In this document: in pieces, positions 23,644-35,669 of the stretch
How the letters are laid out: each line of letters begins with the position of its first letter
Numbering within the stretch: the first letter of the stretch is position 1
Assembly (NCBI RefSeq): GCF_000003815.2
Contig: NC_049982.1
Coordinates: 24,565,367-24,629,366 of the forward strand
Source: Branchiostoma floridae
Taxonomy: Eukaryota > Chordata > Leptocardii > Amphioxiformes > Branchiostomatidae
Direction of reading: 5' to 3'
Length of the DNA stretch: 64,000 bases
Notes under the pieces: model-generated
The model's input: only the letters and a program-made list of their open reading frames with translations
What the model was told of the DNA's origin: nothing
Databases searched by the model: none
Made by a program: the position numbers and the translations under genes

Positions 23644-26600
23644 ATGGTAAGAGTAAATTTTCGCACTTTATGTGTTATTTCTGTGTTATCATTACTATCG
23701 ATTTGTTTATGCAAGCTATATAGGAGTTCAAGGTTAGCTTAAGGAAGTGGCAAAGAACTTTTTTGCAGTTAGTAAAGTTTGCTCTAACTAATCAGATACA
23801 ACACTTTGATTGCAGCCTCTTCCAACTACCCACGAGTTGCACATCTTTGGTTCCTTCAATGGTGTGGAGTTTGACTTGGTGGGCCGTGGCGAAGGTAATC
23901 CAAAGGATGTAAGTATGTTATATTTCTTCTGGCTTGAAAGGTAAAGGTATAGTAGTCTTTTTGACCGTCTCCTTCCTCTATAATGTAACAATTACTCAAT
24001 TCACAATGAGTCCAACTACAATTAGGAGCACCATTTCAAAATGTGTTCTCGCGACAGCACAACGTGACGAGAACTCATGAGCTCGAGAGCTCGCACGAAA
24101 ACGAGGTCGGAGAGAGATCAGAGTACGCTCATCAAGAGTGAGATATTGCTATATTTATGATTTTGCAATTTCACAAAGAGAGGCCATTTTTAGTGGACGT
24201 CTGAGATTGATATTTACTATAAGTAAACTCTAAGATAATATCCTTCATCTGTAGGGGTCTCAGTACCTAAACCTGAAGTCCACCAAGGGTGCCCTCCAGT
24301 TCTCCCCATGGATGCTGATCCCTCACACACACGTTTGAGATTGATATTTGCTACAAGTAAACTCTTCGCCTTCATCTGTAGGGGTCTCAGAACCTACACC
24401 TGAAGTCCACCAAGGGTGCCCTCCAGTTCTCCCCATGGATGCTGGTCCCTCACATCGGGTACGGCTTCTACCAGTACCTGCCTTACCCGGACGGCGAAAT
24501 GTCGCCTTACCAGGCCGCCATGTATGGTGGCTCAGGGTGAGTGATAGAGCTTTTATTATGTCATATTCTTGTGAGTAACATGGTAATGCTGATGTGTCCA
24601 AACATNNNNNNNNNNNNNNNNNNNNNNNNNNNNNNNNNNNNNNNNNNNNNNNNNNNNNNNNNNNNNNNNNNNNNNNNNNNNNNNNNNNNNNNNNNNNNNN
24701 NNNNNCCATGCTCAAACTAGAGTTCCACGACCCCATACCTTCGCCAAATAAGCCTACATTTCTTTACAACTGCTGTATTAATTGTGTTTGTCATTGATTA
24801 TGCAAATAAGGTTCTCATTTGCATAAATTACATCAGCTGATCATCTCCTCCACCAGACAGCAGACGTACACAATCTATGTTAAGAAAGAAGGCTTTTATC
24901 GCATTTTCTGCTAATTTATGCAAATGAGGCTCTCATTTGCATAATTGATGTTCAACGATGTTCACCTGTACATAACTTCCAAATGCTACAAGTAAAAATT
25001 TCCTGTCATTTACCACAATGAAATAATAGCATTTTCTCATTAATTATGCAAATTAGTTCTTTATTTTGCATAATATACATCAATCAATATTCCTGTCCTT
25101 CTCAGTTACAAATGTTACATGTTGCAACGGTCCCATAATGGAACTGAGCGCATTTACCAAATTTCCTAATTAATTATGCAAATTAGACACAAATTTGCAT
25201 AATTGTTATGTCATTATATGTAGCATAACTTCAGACATCTACATACCAAAAATCATAACAATCCGTTAATCCTTTCTTGAGTTATTCCCTTTTAAAGTCT
25301 GACATTAAACCTGTCCTGCAGTTTCAAAACAAGCTGCTAGGGGGCCCAAATTTACACCACTTACTCTCGGCATCAAGAGCTGTCTACCACTCAATAACCA
25401 TAGCCGCATGTTCAGAACTTGAGATATCAAACCAGGAAGTTCCGCTGCAGTCCCGTTAAAGCCTGCTAGCGGGCCCAAAATCTAATCGTTTCCAGGTCTC
25501 ATCTAGACCTACCCACATACCGAATATCAATACAATCCATCCAGGCATTCTCGTACACAATCTATGTTAAGAAAGAAGGCTTTAATCGCATTTTCTGACA
25601 ATTTATGCAAATGAGGATCTCATTTGCATAATCAATGTTCAACGATGTTCACCTGTACATAACTTCCAAATGCTACAAGTAAGAAGTTACTGTCATTTAC
25701 CACAATGAAATTATAGTATTTTCTCATAAATTATGCAAATTAGGTCTTTATTTTGCATAATATATATCAATCAATATTCTTCTCCTTGTCAGATACAAAT
25801 GTTACAAAAGTCACATGTTGCAATGGTCCCATAATGGAACTGAGCGTGTTCATAAAATTTCCTAATTAATTATGCAAATTAGATACCAATTTGCATAATA
25901 AATACGTCATTATATGAAGCATCACTTAAGCTATCTACATACCAAAAATCATGACAATCCGTCAACTCCTTCTTGACTTATTCCCTTTCAAAGTCTGACA
26001 TTAAACCTGCAGTTCCAAACCCTGCAGTTCCAAAACAAGCCGCTAGGGGGCCCAAACCTATACCACTTACTCTCGACGTCAAGAGCTATCCACCACTTAA
26101 AAATCATTGCCGCAGCATGTCCAAAACTCGAAATATCAAACCAGGAAGTTCCGCTGCAGTACCGTAACAGACCGCTAGGAGGCCCGGGATCTAATCGTTT
26201 TTAGGTCTCAACAAGACCTACCCACATACCGAATATTAATACAATCCATCCAGGCGTTCTTGAGTTATGGTGGTCTTCTACAGACATAGAAACATACACA
26301 CATACACACGCTACCCAAAATATAACCTTCTTGGCGAAGGTAATTAAAGAGCAGTGTCAATCTGTAAGCAACAGTAATTTAATCTACATGTGTGTGTGTG
26401 TAGAAGACCAGCATAACTCGAGAAAGCCTGGCCGGATTGTTTTGATATTCGGTGTGTGTGTAGGTCTTGATGACACCTAGAAACGATTAGATTTTGGGTC
26501 TCCTAGCGGCCTGGGAAGGTACTGCAGCGGAACTTCCTGGTTTGATATCTCGAGTTCTGAACATGCTGCGGCTATGATGTTTTAGTGGTAGACAGCTCTT

Positions 26601-29557
26601 GATGCCAAAAGTAAGTGGTATAGGTTTGGGACCCCTAGCGGCTTGTTTTGGAACTGCAGGGTAGGTTTAGTGCCAGACTATGAATGGGAATAACTCAAGA
26701 AGGGGTTGACGGATTGTTATGATTTTTGGTATGTAGATAGCTTTAGTAATGCTTCACATAATTACGTATTAATTATGCCAATTGGTATCTAATTTGCATA
26801 ATTAATTAGAAAATCATGTATACACGCTAAGTTCTAATATAGGACCATTACAACATGTGACATTTGTAACTAAGAAGGAGAAGAATATTGATATATATAT
26901 ATAATGCAAAATAAAGACCTAATTTGCATAATTAATGAGAAAATGCTAGAATGTCATTGTGGTAAATGATGGGAACTTCTTACTTGTAGCATTTTGAAGT
27001 TATGGACAGGTGAACATCATTGAACATTGATTATGCAAATGAGGTTCTCATTTGCATGAATTATCGGAAAATGTGATAAAAGCCTTCTTTCTTAACATAG
27101 ATGTGTACGTCTGTTGTTTGGTGGAGGAGATGATCAAGTAATATAATTTATGCGAATGAGAACCTTATTTGCATAATTAATGAAACACACAATTAACACA
27201 GCAGTTGTAAAGGCTAGGATCATTTGGCGAAGGTATGGGGTCGTGGAACTCTAGTTTTCATGTATTATACATATTTTCAATGGTTTTTCTTCTTACAGGT
27301 ACCTAATGCATCGCACAATGCAGTATGAAGACGGTGCCAAGATTAGTGGCCACTACAAATACACCTACGTGGGAAGCCACGTGAAAGGAGAATTTCAGGT
27401 AACGTGCCATACCGTTTCTTAACAAGGGAGTTGTTGGTCATGATTGGGCAATGCATTTGTGAATTAACTAAACACTGAAGCTTTTTCATGCCATATGAAG
27501 AAAATACCCAGTACCTAGTACTTGGTGCCATTTTATAAACAGAGCGGTACCAATATTCGTGTTGCTGAGCCAAAACATTGCATCAACGTAAAATAAAGGC
27601 TATAAAAACACTGTTATTAAGAAATATTAGTAGACTAACTAGAATTACCACTTATAATTAAAAATGAAAACTGAAAATAAATTCCACTTTGTCATGAATG
27701 ATCTTTCACGTAATAAGTAACAGACTTCAAGAAAGTTGCTGCTATAAACGGATGTGACAATTCTAACAATGCAAAAATAGGTAAACATCAAAGAAACATC
27801 TAAACATCAAGCTTTGAGTAGAATCTTTAAATTTGTTTTGTATTTCTATTTTGTAGCTTGTAGTTGACCGTAGTAAAGTCGCTGTAGGCTCGTTCTCATT
27901 GAAATGTCGAAAATGGCATTTTTTTGGTCGAAAAATAAATCGGCTTTATTTTCACTGAAAACTACTTCGTTGTTTAGAAAAGATCCTCTTTCAACCATAG
28001 CCAAAAAATGGCAACTTATTATTTTCGGTCCCATTGGTAATGCATTACAGGGCAGGTAACAAACGTTACCGGTAACGGTTGTTACAACAGTAGACTTTAC
28101 CCTGTTTTCTTCGGAAGGACTTACCTTGTTGACTACATCATTTAGGTATAAGTGGATGTCCATAGGAACATTTGAAAAATGGGCAGCGTTTTTAGACCAG
28201 GTCAAATGGAAAGCTTAGACAGCATCGAACAATGGTAACGTTTGTTACAGTCATTTCTGTACAACATTTTGTTAAGCAAGGTAGGATACAAATGACAGTC
28301 AACAACCATTTCTTGTTTCTTTAGAAAGCCAGGAAAACTGTACAGCATCACAAAAACGGCCATTTCTAGTCTTATACGTGGTTATTATAACCGTGGCAAC
28401 CATCGTACTAGTGGTGGTAACGTTTGTTACAGAATCTGGCGACAGGCATAAACCACCTCACACAGCCTCCAAGATCAGTGACAGTAGCGATCTGACGTGA
28501 TCGGTCAGAGGGCCTGGGTAGCTGGTTTCACCTGCCGAACAATCATTCTGGGAAATGAACTGTTACATTTTTGGCTACTATTTGAATTCTTCGTTTCTTC
28601 TCAGGCGACAGGAATTTTTTAGGGTGTGAAATCCCACCCGTGGCTATAATAATCTTCTAACCCACAAACCTATACGAATGTTGTGGTGCATCTTTTGTAA
28701 AACATTGCTGTGTTTGTGGGAAAATGAAGGAACCAGTGATGTTGTCTGTAATTTGCTCCATATCAAGGTGTAAAGTCAGGTGACAGCTTTTCGACATTCA
28801 AATGAGAACGAGCCTGTACTGTTGTGTCCGTAGAGATTGTATATTTGTAATCAATGATATTCTTCAGCTCATTGGGACCGGATTCCCTACTGACGGTCCT
28901 GTGATGACCAACAAGCTCACCGCTGCGGACTGGTGCGTGGACAAGTTGCTGTACCCCAACGACAAGACCATTATCAGCAAGTTCGACTGGAGCTACACGT
29001 ACGAAATTTTCTCATGTTGGACAAACGCCCCTGCAGTTTAAAATGGCAACGCTAGGTGGTCCAAACCTCTTCGCTTTTTTACATAAGAGATATCGACCAA
29101 CCGAAAATCGTGGCGATAGCATTTCGACGCCTTGGGCTTAGGTCTCTATTGCAACGGTTCACGTCATGGATTTAGCGAAAATACCCCAATCTACAACACC
29201 CTCGTATCACGTGACCTGTACGACTTTTGACTCCCGGAGACTCCCGGTCATGTGACTGCCCATTCATAGGTTACGAAACATGGCATGCCTTCCGAACGCT
29301 TCTCACCGAATATCTTCTAGTCGTGTGTTACGTTTTTTTCTTTCCATACTCAATGCTATATTGTGTCTCCTTACAGCACTACCGATGGCAAACGCTACCA
29401 AGCCAAGGTGCAGACAAACTTCGACTTCGCTAAGCCGATGGCGGCCAACTACCTGCAGAAGCAGCCGATGTTCGTGTTCCGTAAGGTTGAGCTCGAGCAC
29501 TCCAAGACCGAGGTCAAATTCAAGCAGTGGCAGAAAGCATTCCACGATATCATGTGA
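23644..29557 (+). CDS. GFP: Amphioxus GFP-like protein, gene 2 (GYG chromophore, one-codon insertion)
   Basis: Coding exons: 23644-23646 (ATG only; exon 2 is 23579-23646), 23816-23908, 24382-24536, 27299-27398, 28868-28998, 29377-29557, giving 220 residues with all junctions in frame. The chromophore is G58-Y59-G60 in PHIGYGFYQYL. The family arginine is R89 (LMHRTMQY) and the likely catalytic glutamate is E199 (RKVELEHSKTE). Compared with the other three genes it has one extra residue after the chromophore (PDGEMSPYQAAM). It differs from gene 1 across exon 5 (KISGHYKYTYVGSHVKGEFQ) and ends KQWQKAFHDIM. Introns are enlarged by transposons (intron 4 about 2.8 kb, intron 5 about 1.5 kb). A second, broken copy of the chromophore exon lies just upstream of exon 4. 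It probably still folds and forms a chromophore; spectral class is not predictable here. Confidence 0.93.
24027..24058 (+). promoter_or_regulatory. Degenerate YY1-like / TCTCGCGA module, intron 3 of gene 2
   Basis: GCACCATTTCAAAATGTGTT followed by CTCGCGACAGC. It sits at the same intron position as in genes 1, 3 and 4 but has lost part of both motifs. Confidence 0.4.
24255..24338 (+). pseudogene. Partial duplicate of GFP exon 4 with in-frame stop (gene 2)
   Basis: A ~130-base direct duplication copies the 3' end of intron 3 (from about 24200) and the first ~72 bases of exon 4. It has the same acceptor (CTTCATCTGTAG) as the real exon and reads GSQYLNLKSTKGALQFSPWM, then LIPHTHV and TGA at 24336-24338. 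It stops before the chromophore. No donor follows, so using this acceptor would give a transcript truncated after about 59 residues. Confidence 0.85.
24706..27262. mobile_element. Large inverted element with arrays of ATGCAAAT octamers in intron 4 of gene 2
   Basis: Outer ends AACTAGAGTTCCACGACCCC (24715 onward) and the reverse complement (ending near 27255). Two direct copies of the internal unit (24840-25545, 25555-26345) face an inverted one (26345-27210). The units contain repeated TATGCAAAT...ATTTGCATA pairs and GCCGCTAGGAGGCC-type blocks. The ends CCTTCGCCAAGAAGG-type occur internally at 26320. No transposase. The left end abuts an N gap. Confidence 0.75.
27886..28815. mobile_element. 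Inverted-repeat element in intron 5 of gene 2
   Basis: AGGCTCGTTCTCATTGAAAT at the left and its near-complement (CATTCAAATGAGAACGAGCC, ending 28815) at the right form ~27-base terminal repeats. It ends about 50 bases before exon 6. Internal GGTAACGTTTGTTACAG motifs are repeated. No transposase seen. Confidence 0.75.
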
Positions 29558-30263
29558 GCATCCGATGTGTAACATTTGATTGACAACACCCTAAAAAAAC
29601 ACCATACACTATTTTCTGGCCATCACAGTGATTGGGCCACGCAGTATAGANNNNNNNNNNNNNNNNNNNNNNNNNNNNNNNNNNNNNNNNNNNNNNNNNN
29701 NNNNNNNNNNNNNNNNNNNNNNNNNNNNNNNNNNNNNNNNNNNNNNNNNNNNNNNNNNNNNNNNNNNNNNNNNNNNNNNNNNNNNNNNNNNNNNNNNNNN
29801 NNNNNNNNNNNNNNNNNNNNNNNNNNNNNNNNNNNNNNNNNNNNNNNNNNNNNNNNNNNNNNNNNNNNNNNNNNNNNNNNNNNNNNNNNNNNNNNNNNNN
29901 NNNNNNNNNNNNNNNNNNNNNNNNNNNNNNNNNNNNNNNNNNNNNNNNNNNNNNNNNNNNNNNNNNNNNNNNNNNNNNNNNNNNNNNNNNNNNNNNNNNN
30001 NNNNNNNNNNNNNNNNNNNNNNNNNNNNNNNNNNNNNNNNNNNNNNNNNNNNNNNNNNNNNNNNNNNNNNNNNNNNNNNNNNNNNNNNNNNNNNNNNNNN
30101 NNNNNNNNNNNNNNNNNNNNNNNNNNATCGTAGCTTTGTGATGGCGACTAAAATTTAAAACGACATTTTCCTTAAGGATCAACATGGCAGGTTATATCCA
30201 TTTGAATGTAATGGATTGTCGTCCACCATATTTTCACATCTATATACAAAATTCTACAAATGA

Positions 30264-30296
30264 GCGCCATTTTGAAATTTGCTCTCCCTCGAGAGC
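30264..30296 (+). promoter_or_regulatory. YY1-like / TCGAGAGC module, 3' flank of gene 2
   Basis: CGCCATTTTGAAATTTGCTC then TCCCTCGAGAGC; the palindrome is altered relative to gene 1. Confidence 0.45.
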
Positions 30297-30626
30297 ACAG
30301 TATGACGGGAATCATGAGGCTGAATCAAAACGAAGTTAGCAGTGTCTTTGGAAATGGATATAGAAATTAATGCTTTATTCAGATTCTTTGTTATCTTTAG
30401 ACATGTATAAGATCTACTTCGTAGAAATTCATCGACAAACAACAGTAAAGTTAAAATGGAGGGAATATGAATATTTCAGAAAATACAATTATTTCAAAAA
30501 TACTTGAATTCGTATGTTATAATTACTCGACATACACAAAATAAAAATTCCGAATATTTTCTAAAAAATAGCTGTGTTTTCTATACCGTTACTTCAGTTG
30601 TCATTCATCCTTTGTACGGCATTGCT

Positions 30627-30632
30627 AATAAA
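30627..30632 (+). terminator. Putative poly(A) signal of GFP gene 2
   Basis: AATAAA in the conserved CTAATAAAGGCTCTAGGTAC context about 1.07 kb after the stop, with a 476-base N gap (29651-30126) in between. Confidence 0.45.
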
Positions 30633-30929
30633 GGCTCTAGGTACTATTGCAAAGATAGGTCTTCCTTATTTTGTATTATTTAGAACAGATCTCTAGGGCT
30701 ATTTTGAGCCGGTTTTCAATTTCACAGAGGCGAAACAATGACTTCAAAGGAAAACACAAATCTTTGTTCTTTAATACTTGAAACAATCCGAGAAAGTGTG
30801 AATTCACAACAAGAGTTTTGAAAAGTTCAATTCTACTATATTATTTTGCCTTTTGTACAGTCTCGGAATATGCACAGAAAGGTCAGAGACTCACTCGGAG
30901 ATCTTTCCTCTCTGCATCTGCCGCTTCTT

Positions 30930-31110
30930 TTTATTAGACTCCCTTGCAGTCTTCGGGCGGGGCTGGTTTTTTTTAGGGGGGAGGGGCGTTGGTTCGCGAT
31001 TTTCAACATTGGCTATGGTCTCTTGTGTCGGGAAAGGGAGTTTATCGAGGAAGGGAGTTTGCCGTGATAGCGAGTTTTCCTCCTTCCTGAAAACTCGCTA
31101 TCACGGCAAA
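30930..31110. mobile_element. Element end with perfect 20-base hairpin
   Basis: GCAGTCTTCGGGCGGGGCTG (30945-30964) matches the end of the element at 21735. TTGCCGTGATAGCGAGTTTT (31059-31078) is exactly complementary to 31090-31109, leaving an 11-base loop. Confidence 0.6.
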
Positions 31111-32284
31111 GCTTCAAAGTGATGTCTGCATTTTGAAAGATATGGTGGCAAGCTAACTAGATTAAACTATGATTCCTCTTAGGTCTAAAAGAATTATCAC
31201 TAACATTTTTTTTTAATTTTAATGTCTACAACGAGCACCGGCTCATCAATAACATTCTACGTATGTTTTCCTGGAGAAAGGCTTCTGTAAATCTTAGATA
31301 AGTTACCTTTGCCCCTGAGCACCCAGGAGTTCTAAATCCTTGCTGGTATAAGCCATGCAAAAATAACCCCATCTAAAAAATGAATTCATTTCAGGCGCCA
31401 CTAGAAATCTCAAGGTCCACTATGAACCAAAAAAAGTGTTGTCGGTCTTAAAACCTTTGATACGAAGGACAGACTGAAATATTTGGCACGGAATTAGAAG
31501 AAAGCAGTCTGCGTTCCAAAAGTGACAGGTAAGTACACGAGGAAAACGTCTGTGTTTTGAAAAACTGGAACTTCTGAATGCAGGAATGTAGATCACAATA
31601 TCAATATTAACTCATCATTAGCCGTTATTATTATTACAATAATAATTCTGTACCGGACACACAGTTTCAGTGGCCATATTCCATAACCAAAATCAGTTGT
31701 GTTATGGCATGAAACTTGGCCGTTTGAATATTCAAAGCAATGTCCTTCACCCAAAAGACCTTATACAAGACGCTGCTAAGAAAACTGAGTGTAAATTGTG
31801 ATCAGAGTTGGGCCGGTCCTTTGTCTAATGTCATGGAAATTTAAACCCAGGTCCCTCCACCCCAAAGACCTTATATTAGAGGCTATAAGAAAACTGAGGG
31901 TGTATGTTATCAGAGTAGTGTGAACCCTTTGTCTAGTGGCATGGAACCGTCTGAAATCATTTAATCCAAGATCTTTCACCCCAAAGATCTTACATAAGAC
32001 AGCGATGCTGTCACACAAAACAACTCCGGACCTGATACCTGATCTACGCTGGTAAGGCATAAGGCCTTTCTGACTTGATTTATGAATGACATTAGAGCGC
32101 GCATTAATTTTCACCTGTTTTAAAAAAAAATGTGGCTACATGTCACCCAATAGCGTCCCTGTTTAATCAGAATTTTACGCTTGCCATATGCTCTGCTACC
32201 CAAAGTAAGGGGGTACATTTTCAAACCATAGAGCCACAGCGCCATTGTTCCCCTCTTTAAACAAGAATGCCAATATGAAAATAT
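31111..32284. other. Intergenic stretch upstream of the scarred GFP locus
   Basis: 31400-31700 matches the flank seen at 18060-18310 (TTTGGCACGGAATTAGAA). A ~117-base tandem repeat with about 2.3 units (CACCCCAAAGACCTTATA, AAGAAAACTGAG) spans 31742-32020. No gene recognised. Confidence 0.55.
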
Positions 32285-33700
32285 AAAAAAAAAAACATCA
32301 AAATGTTATTGAAATGGCAATGATTGTCTCTTGTAGGCTTACTATACTGATGGCAAACCAAGCCTGGGAAATAATGGACTGAATGTTTAGTCCTGTGGCT
32401 ATGCTGTTTTTTCTTTGCTGGATTTTTGTTCTTTTCTTTCTCCCTCGTGCATTAGTTTTTTAGGGTTTACAGAGGATGTCATCTATAGAATAAAGTCAGT
32501 GTGGCCTTAGTTGCATAGACTAAAGACGATCTTGGGCGCTCGAACAAATTCGTCCCACAGGTCGACGACACCGAATGGCAAGATCTTACAAAGGGTCCAT
32601 TTGTAAACCATATATGGTGACTTGCCAAGTGTATAACTTGCAAACATGGAGTTAAACCACGTGTAAATGTGGTTTTCAAGATTTAAGAAAACATGTTTTC
32701 TGGCAACACTCAATACCGCAGTAAGAGGAAAAGCAAACATTGTTTTGGGAAAACTGGAAAAATTACAAAAGTTTGCAAGTTTACACATATTCTGTTTGCA
32801 AATACTCAGAGTATCGTATACAAACTACAAATTATACTTTTGTGTCAATACTTTTACAAGAACAACATCTCACTCAATAATGAAGGTACTGAATATACTA
32901 TACCCCAAAGCCACTGTTTGTACTTCGAAAGGGTGTTTCAACAGTCAAATGTAAATCTGACTGGATGTTTTGCATCGTTTCTGCATGCTAATACGATAGA
33001 TCCTTTTAGTATTGCGGTGATTATATGCTTTATCTTATATATCCAATACAGTCTTGTGTGGTTAAAAATCTGCTTTTTACAAATTCAACGATTAATAACA
33101 GTAAAGCTAAATATTAGCTGAATTTGCATATATAAGAAATGCTTATCTTCGTCTATTACTCCATATACGCAAGACAATAATTTCGAATGTGTTGGTCTAC
33201 TTCTAACATTGTTAAGTTATTCTACTTCTTGGTAATACTAACAAAGGCTCTGGGTACTATTGCATATATTGTTCTTCCTTATTTTGTACTATTGAATTAG
33301 TGTATCGGCTGGGATTTTATACGTCTTTTGGAAGGGACCATTGAGACTGTGCTGTGTTTGGCGCAGAGCCATGTTGGCGCAGAATATTGGTAAAGGATAA
33401 GCTAACCTTGAAATGTGAGCTGCATTTCTGCATCAGTAACTTGCACATGCAAAAGAGAAAAATTTCTTGTCCTGCACTTGCCTGTATTACGCGTGGAACT
33501 GCTCTTTAATTCTTATTCCGTACTAGTACTTCGGCATGCCCTTGGTGCCAGAGGTTTTAAAATCATACTTTTATTCTGCATTCTGGCCCTTGTGATTCCT
33601 GGCAGTTGAAATGATTTCTTTAAACTGGTTTGTTTAGTTACACCTTTTACCTGCAAGTATTTAAAATCCTGGGGCATAGTTGTCAAAGTTCACTAATTTA
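32285..33700 (+). pseudogene. Scar of a deleted fifth GFP locus (5' flank joined to 3' flank)
   Basis: 32285-32693 matches the 5' flank of gene 1 (about 335-636). From 32693 the sequence matches the 3' flank of gene 1 (7085 onward: TTTTCTGGC, CTGGATG(T), AATACAGTCTTGTGTG, TTTTTACAAATTCA). Promoter, all exons and the stop are missing. The junction TAAGAAAACATG lies where AGAAAACAT (gene 1, 627-635) and AAGAAACAT (7072-7080) provide short homology. The poly(A) context survives as ACTAACAAAGGCTCTGGG (33237-33254), with AATAAA changed to AACAAA. No coding capacity remains. Confidence 0.7.
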
Positions 33701-34974
33701 CATATATATATAAGACTTGCATTATCCTCTACCAAATAACGTGAAATATGATTGATGAGACAGTGCATGTTCTGTCCTGCCACTTCGACACTGCAGGCTG
33801 TATGCTATATTGCCAGTAACCAAGCTACTTGGTACTGGCTATTGACCTTACTCTGAGGGGAAGAAGGTCCCATTCCTGCATTTTACCGTTCCATTGGGTT
33901 CAGTGTTAAAATACGAACATTTTATGCCCGCAAATCCAACATTCTGTCAGCAAAGAAACACAGTATCTGATAATGCTTTGCTTTCTATCGTAAGGAAACT
34001 TGTTCGTTAGGTGAACAAAAAAATGTCGCCCAAATCTAACCAACAAAACGATAGTTTTAGGATTTTAAAGTGCAATTACACAATATCCCGCTAGAGGCTT
34101 TTTAAACCGGGGAAGGCCTGACTACAGCAATCCGGACAGATAAACGTACACGTCCGACAATCGTTCGCATTACGAAACTTTCTGGCATGATAATGGCAGA
34201 AATACACTAGCTCAAATCGTTTTTATATGAAAAAGGAAAGGAAATTTATTATCCACCTAAACATAATGCTTTTGATGCCCAATCATTTTTTGGGCCCGGA
34301 CTGTTTTATAGTATACACTCGCAGTAATACAGGAATGAGACCAACTGAATAAAAACAACATGTTTACCTTGTATGAATGAATGAACTTTATTGCACAACA
34401 TTTGTATATGGTACAATTGTAAGGCAACAATAACAAGTCAATTAATACAATGATTCTCGTCTAAATTCTATAACTGCATACAAATATAGTATAGAAATGT
34501 GAACATAAATGGCGTATTGACATAGTGTAATATGCAAGTTTGACAAGTTGGTCTGTTACTGTACAATAGATTCTCCTTAATACGAAGCTATGCAGTCTGG
34601 ATATATGAAGGTCAACATATACTTAACAAATATTTAGTCCTTCTACTGGCTTATATTACGATGATGATAAACATGATTTTACCCCAATACGTGTAGGGCG
34701 TCAAATGTGTTTGACTATCAAAATTTTCCATAAAGTTCTAACCACCACAAGATTAATGGCAGTTGTCTACAAGGTTAGTACAGGGAAGATATCCACTATG
34801 GGTTATGCTAAAATCATGCTAAAATCAGTATCACTGGTCGGACAGAAAACCTCCTATCTTCGGTTGAAAGCTTGAAAGACTGTGTATAATAGGGGTAATG
34901 TACAATGCTATCACAGGTCTAAGATACTCTTGTGCCAATGTCTATTATCCAGGCGTTTTACACCGCTGACTAGG
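33701..34974. other. Intergenic stretch without recognised gene
   Basis: 34720-34960 is a reverse relative of 10080-10350 (CTAACCACCACAAGATTAATGG, GTGTATAATAGGGGTAATGT regions). Nothing else recognised. Confidence 0.5.
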
Positions 34975-35118
34975 TACTGTAAATGTATTTAATATATGTT
35001 CGCGGGGATTTAATTTCGCGGTAGCGGGAAAAACAAGTTTTCGCGGTGGTTTTAAGTTCGCGGCCACCGCGAAAACCGCGAACATTAAACCACCGCGAAA
35101 GTTTATGCATTTACAGTA
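34975..35118. mobile_element. ACTGTAAATG-type MITE, copy 1
   Basis: Ends TACTGTAAATG and GCATTTACAGTA. The body is made of repeated GGTTTTCGCGGTGG and CCGCGAAAACCGCGAAC motifs that fold on themselves. Confidence 0.8.
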
Positions 35119-35669
35119 CCTCTTGATTGGTTAGGCCACCTTCCAACTGGAAGGAGACAGTCATTAGCGACTAAAAATCAGATTTGTTGTTTAATCATTG
35201 TTAAACTGGGCCTTCAAAACCAGGGACTGAAGTGCGAAAATCTTATCACGTACGATCCATTTAGAGTTCAAGGAGTGGTATTCTTGAGTTACGATGTTTG
35301 CACTGAAAAAGACAGAGAAATGGCACCAATTAATTGAACTTTTTACCGGAAGTGACGATGCCCCCTACAAACTGTTAATGGAGTGATGTGTTCAACGTTC
35401 ATTTCATTTTGTCGCTCAATTTTGTCACTCATGACTCAAGACCGGATCTTGAACTAGCTACCCACACATGCAAATCGATCGCTCTACCTTATTGTTACCT
35501 TAATAAAACCAGAATTCGACCGCAGAGATCTAATATAAGTTTTGAGCGCCCACGAATTCTGGTGTGTTTGGACTCTGGAATATGGCCCCTACCCCAAACC
35601 AATCAATCAAGTGAGTTATTTTGTATGTTTACGTTTTATGACTTGTTAAAGTTAAAACCCTAATTTTCT

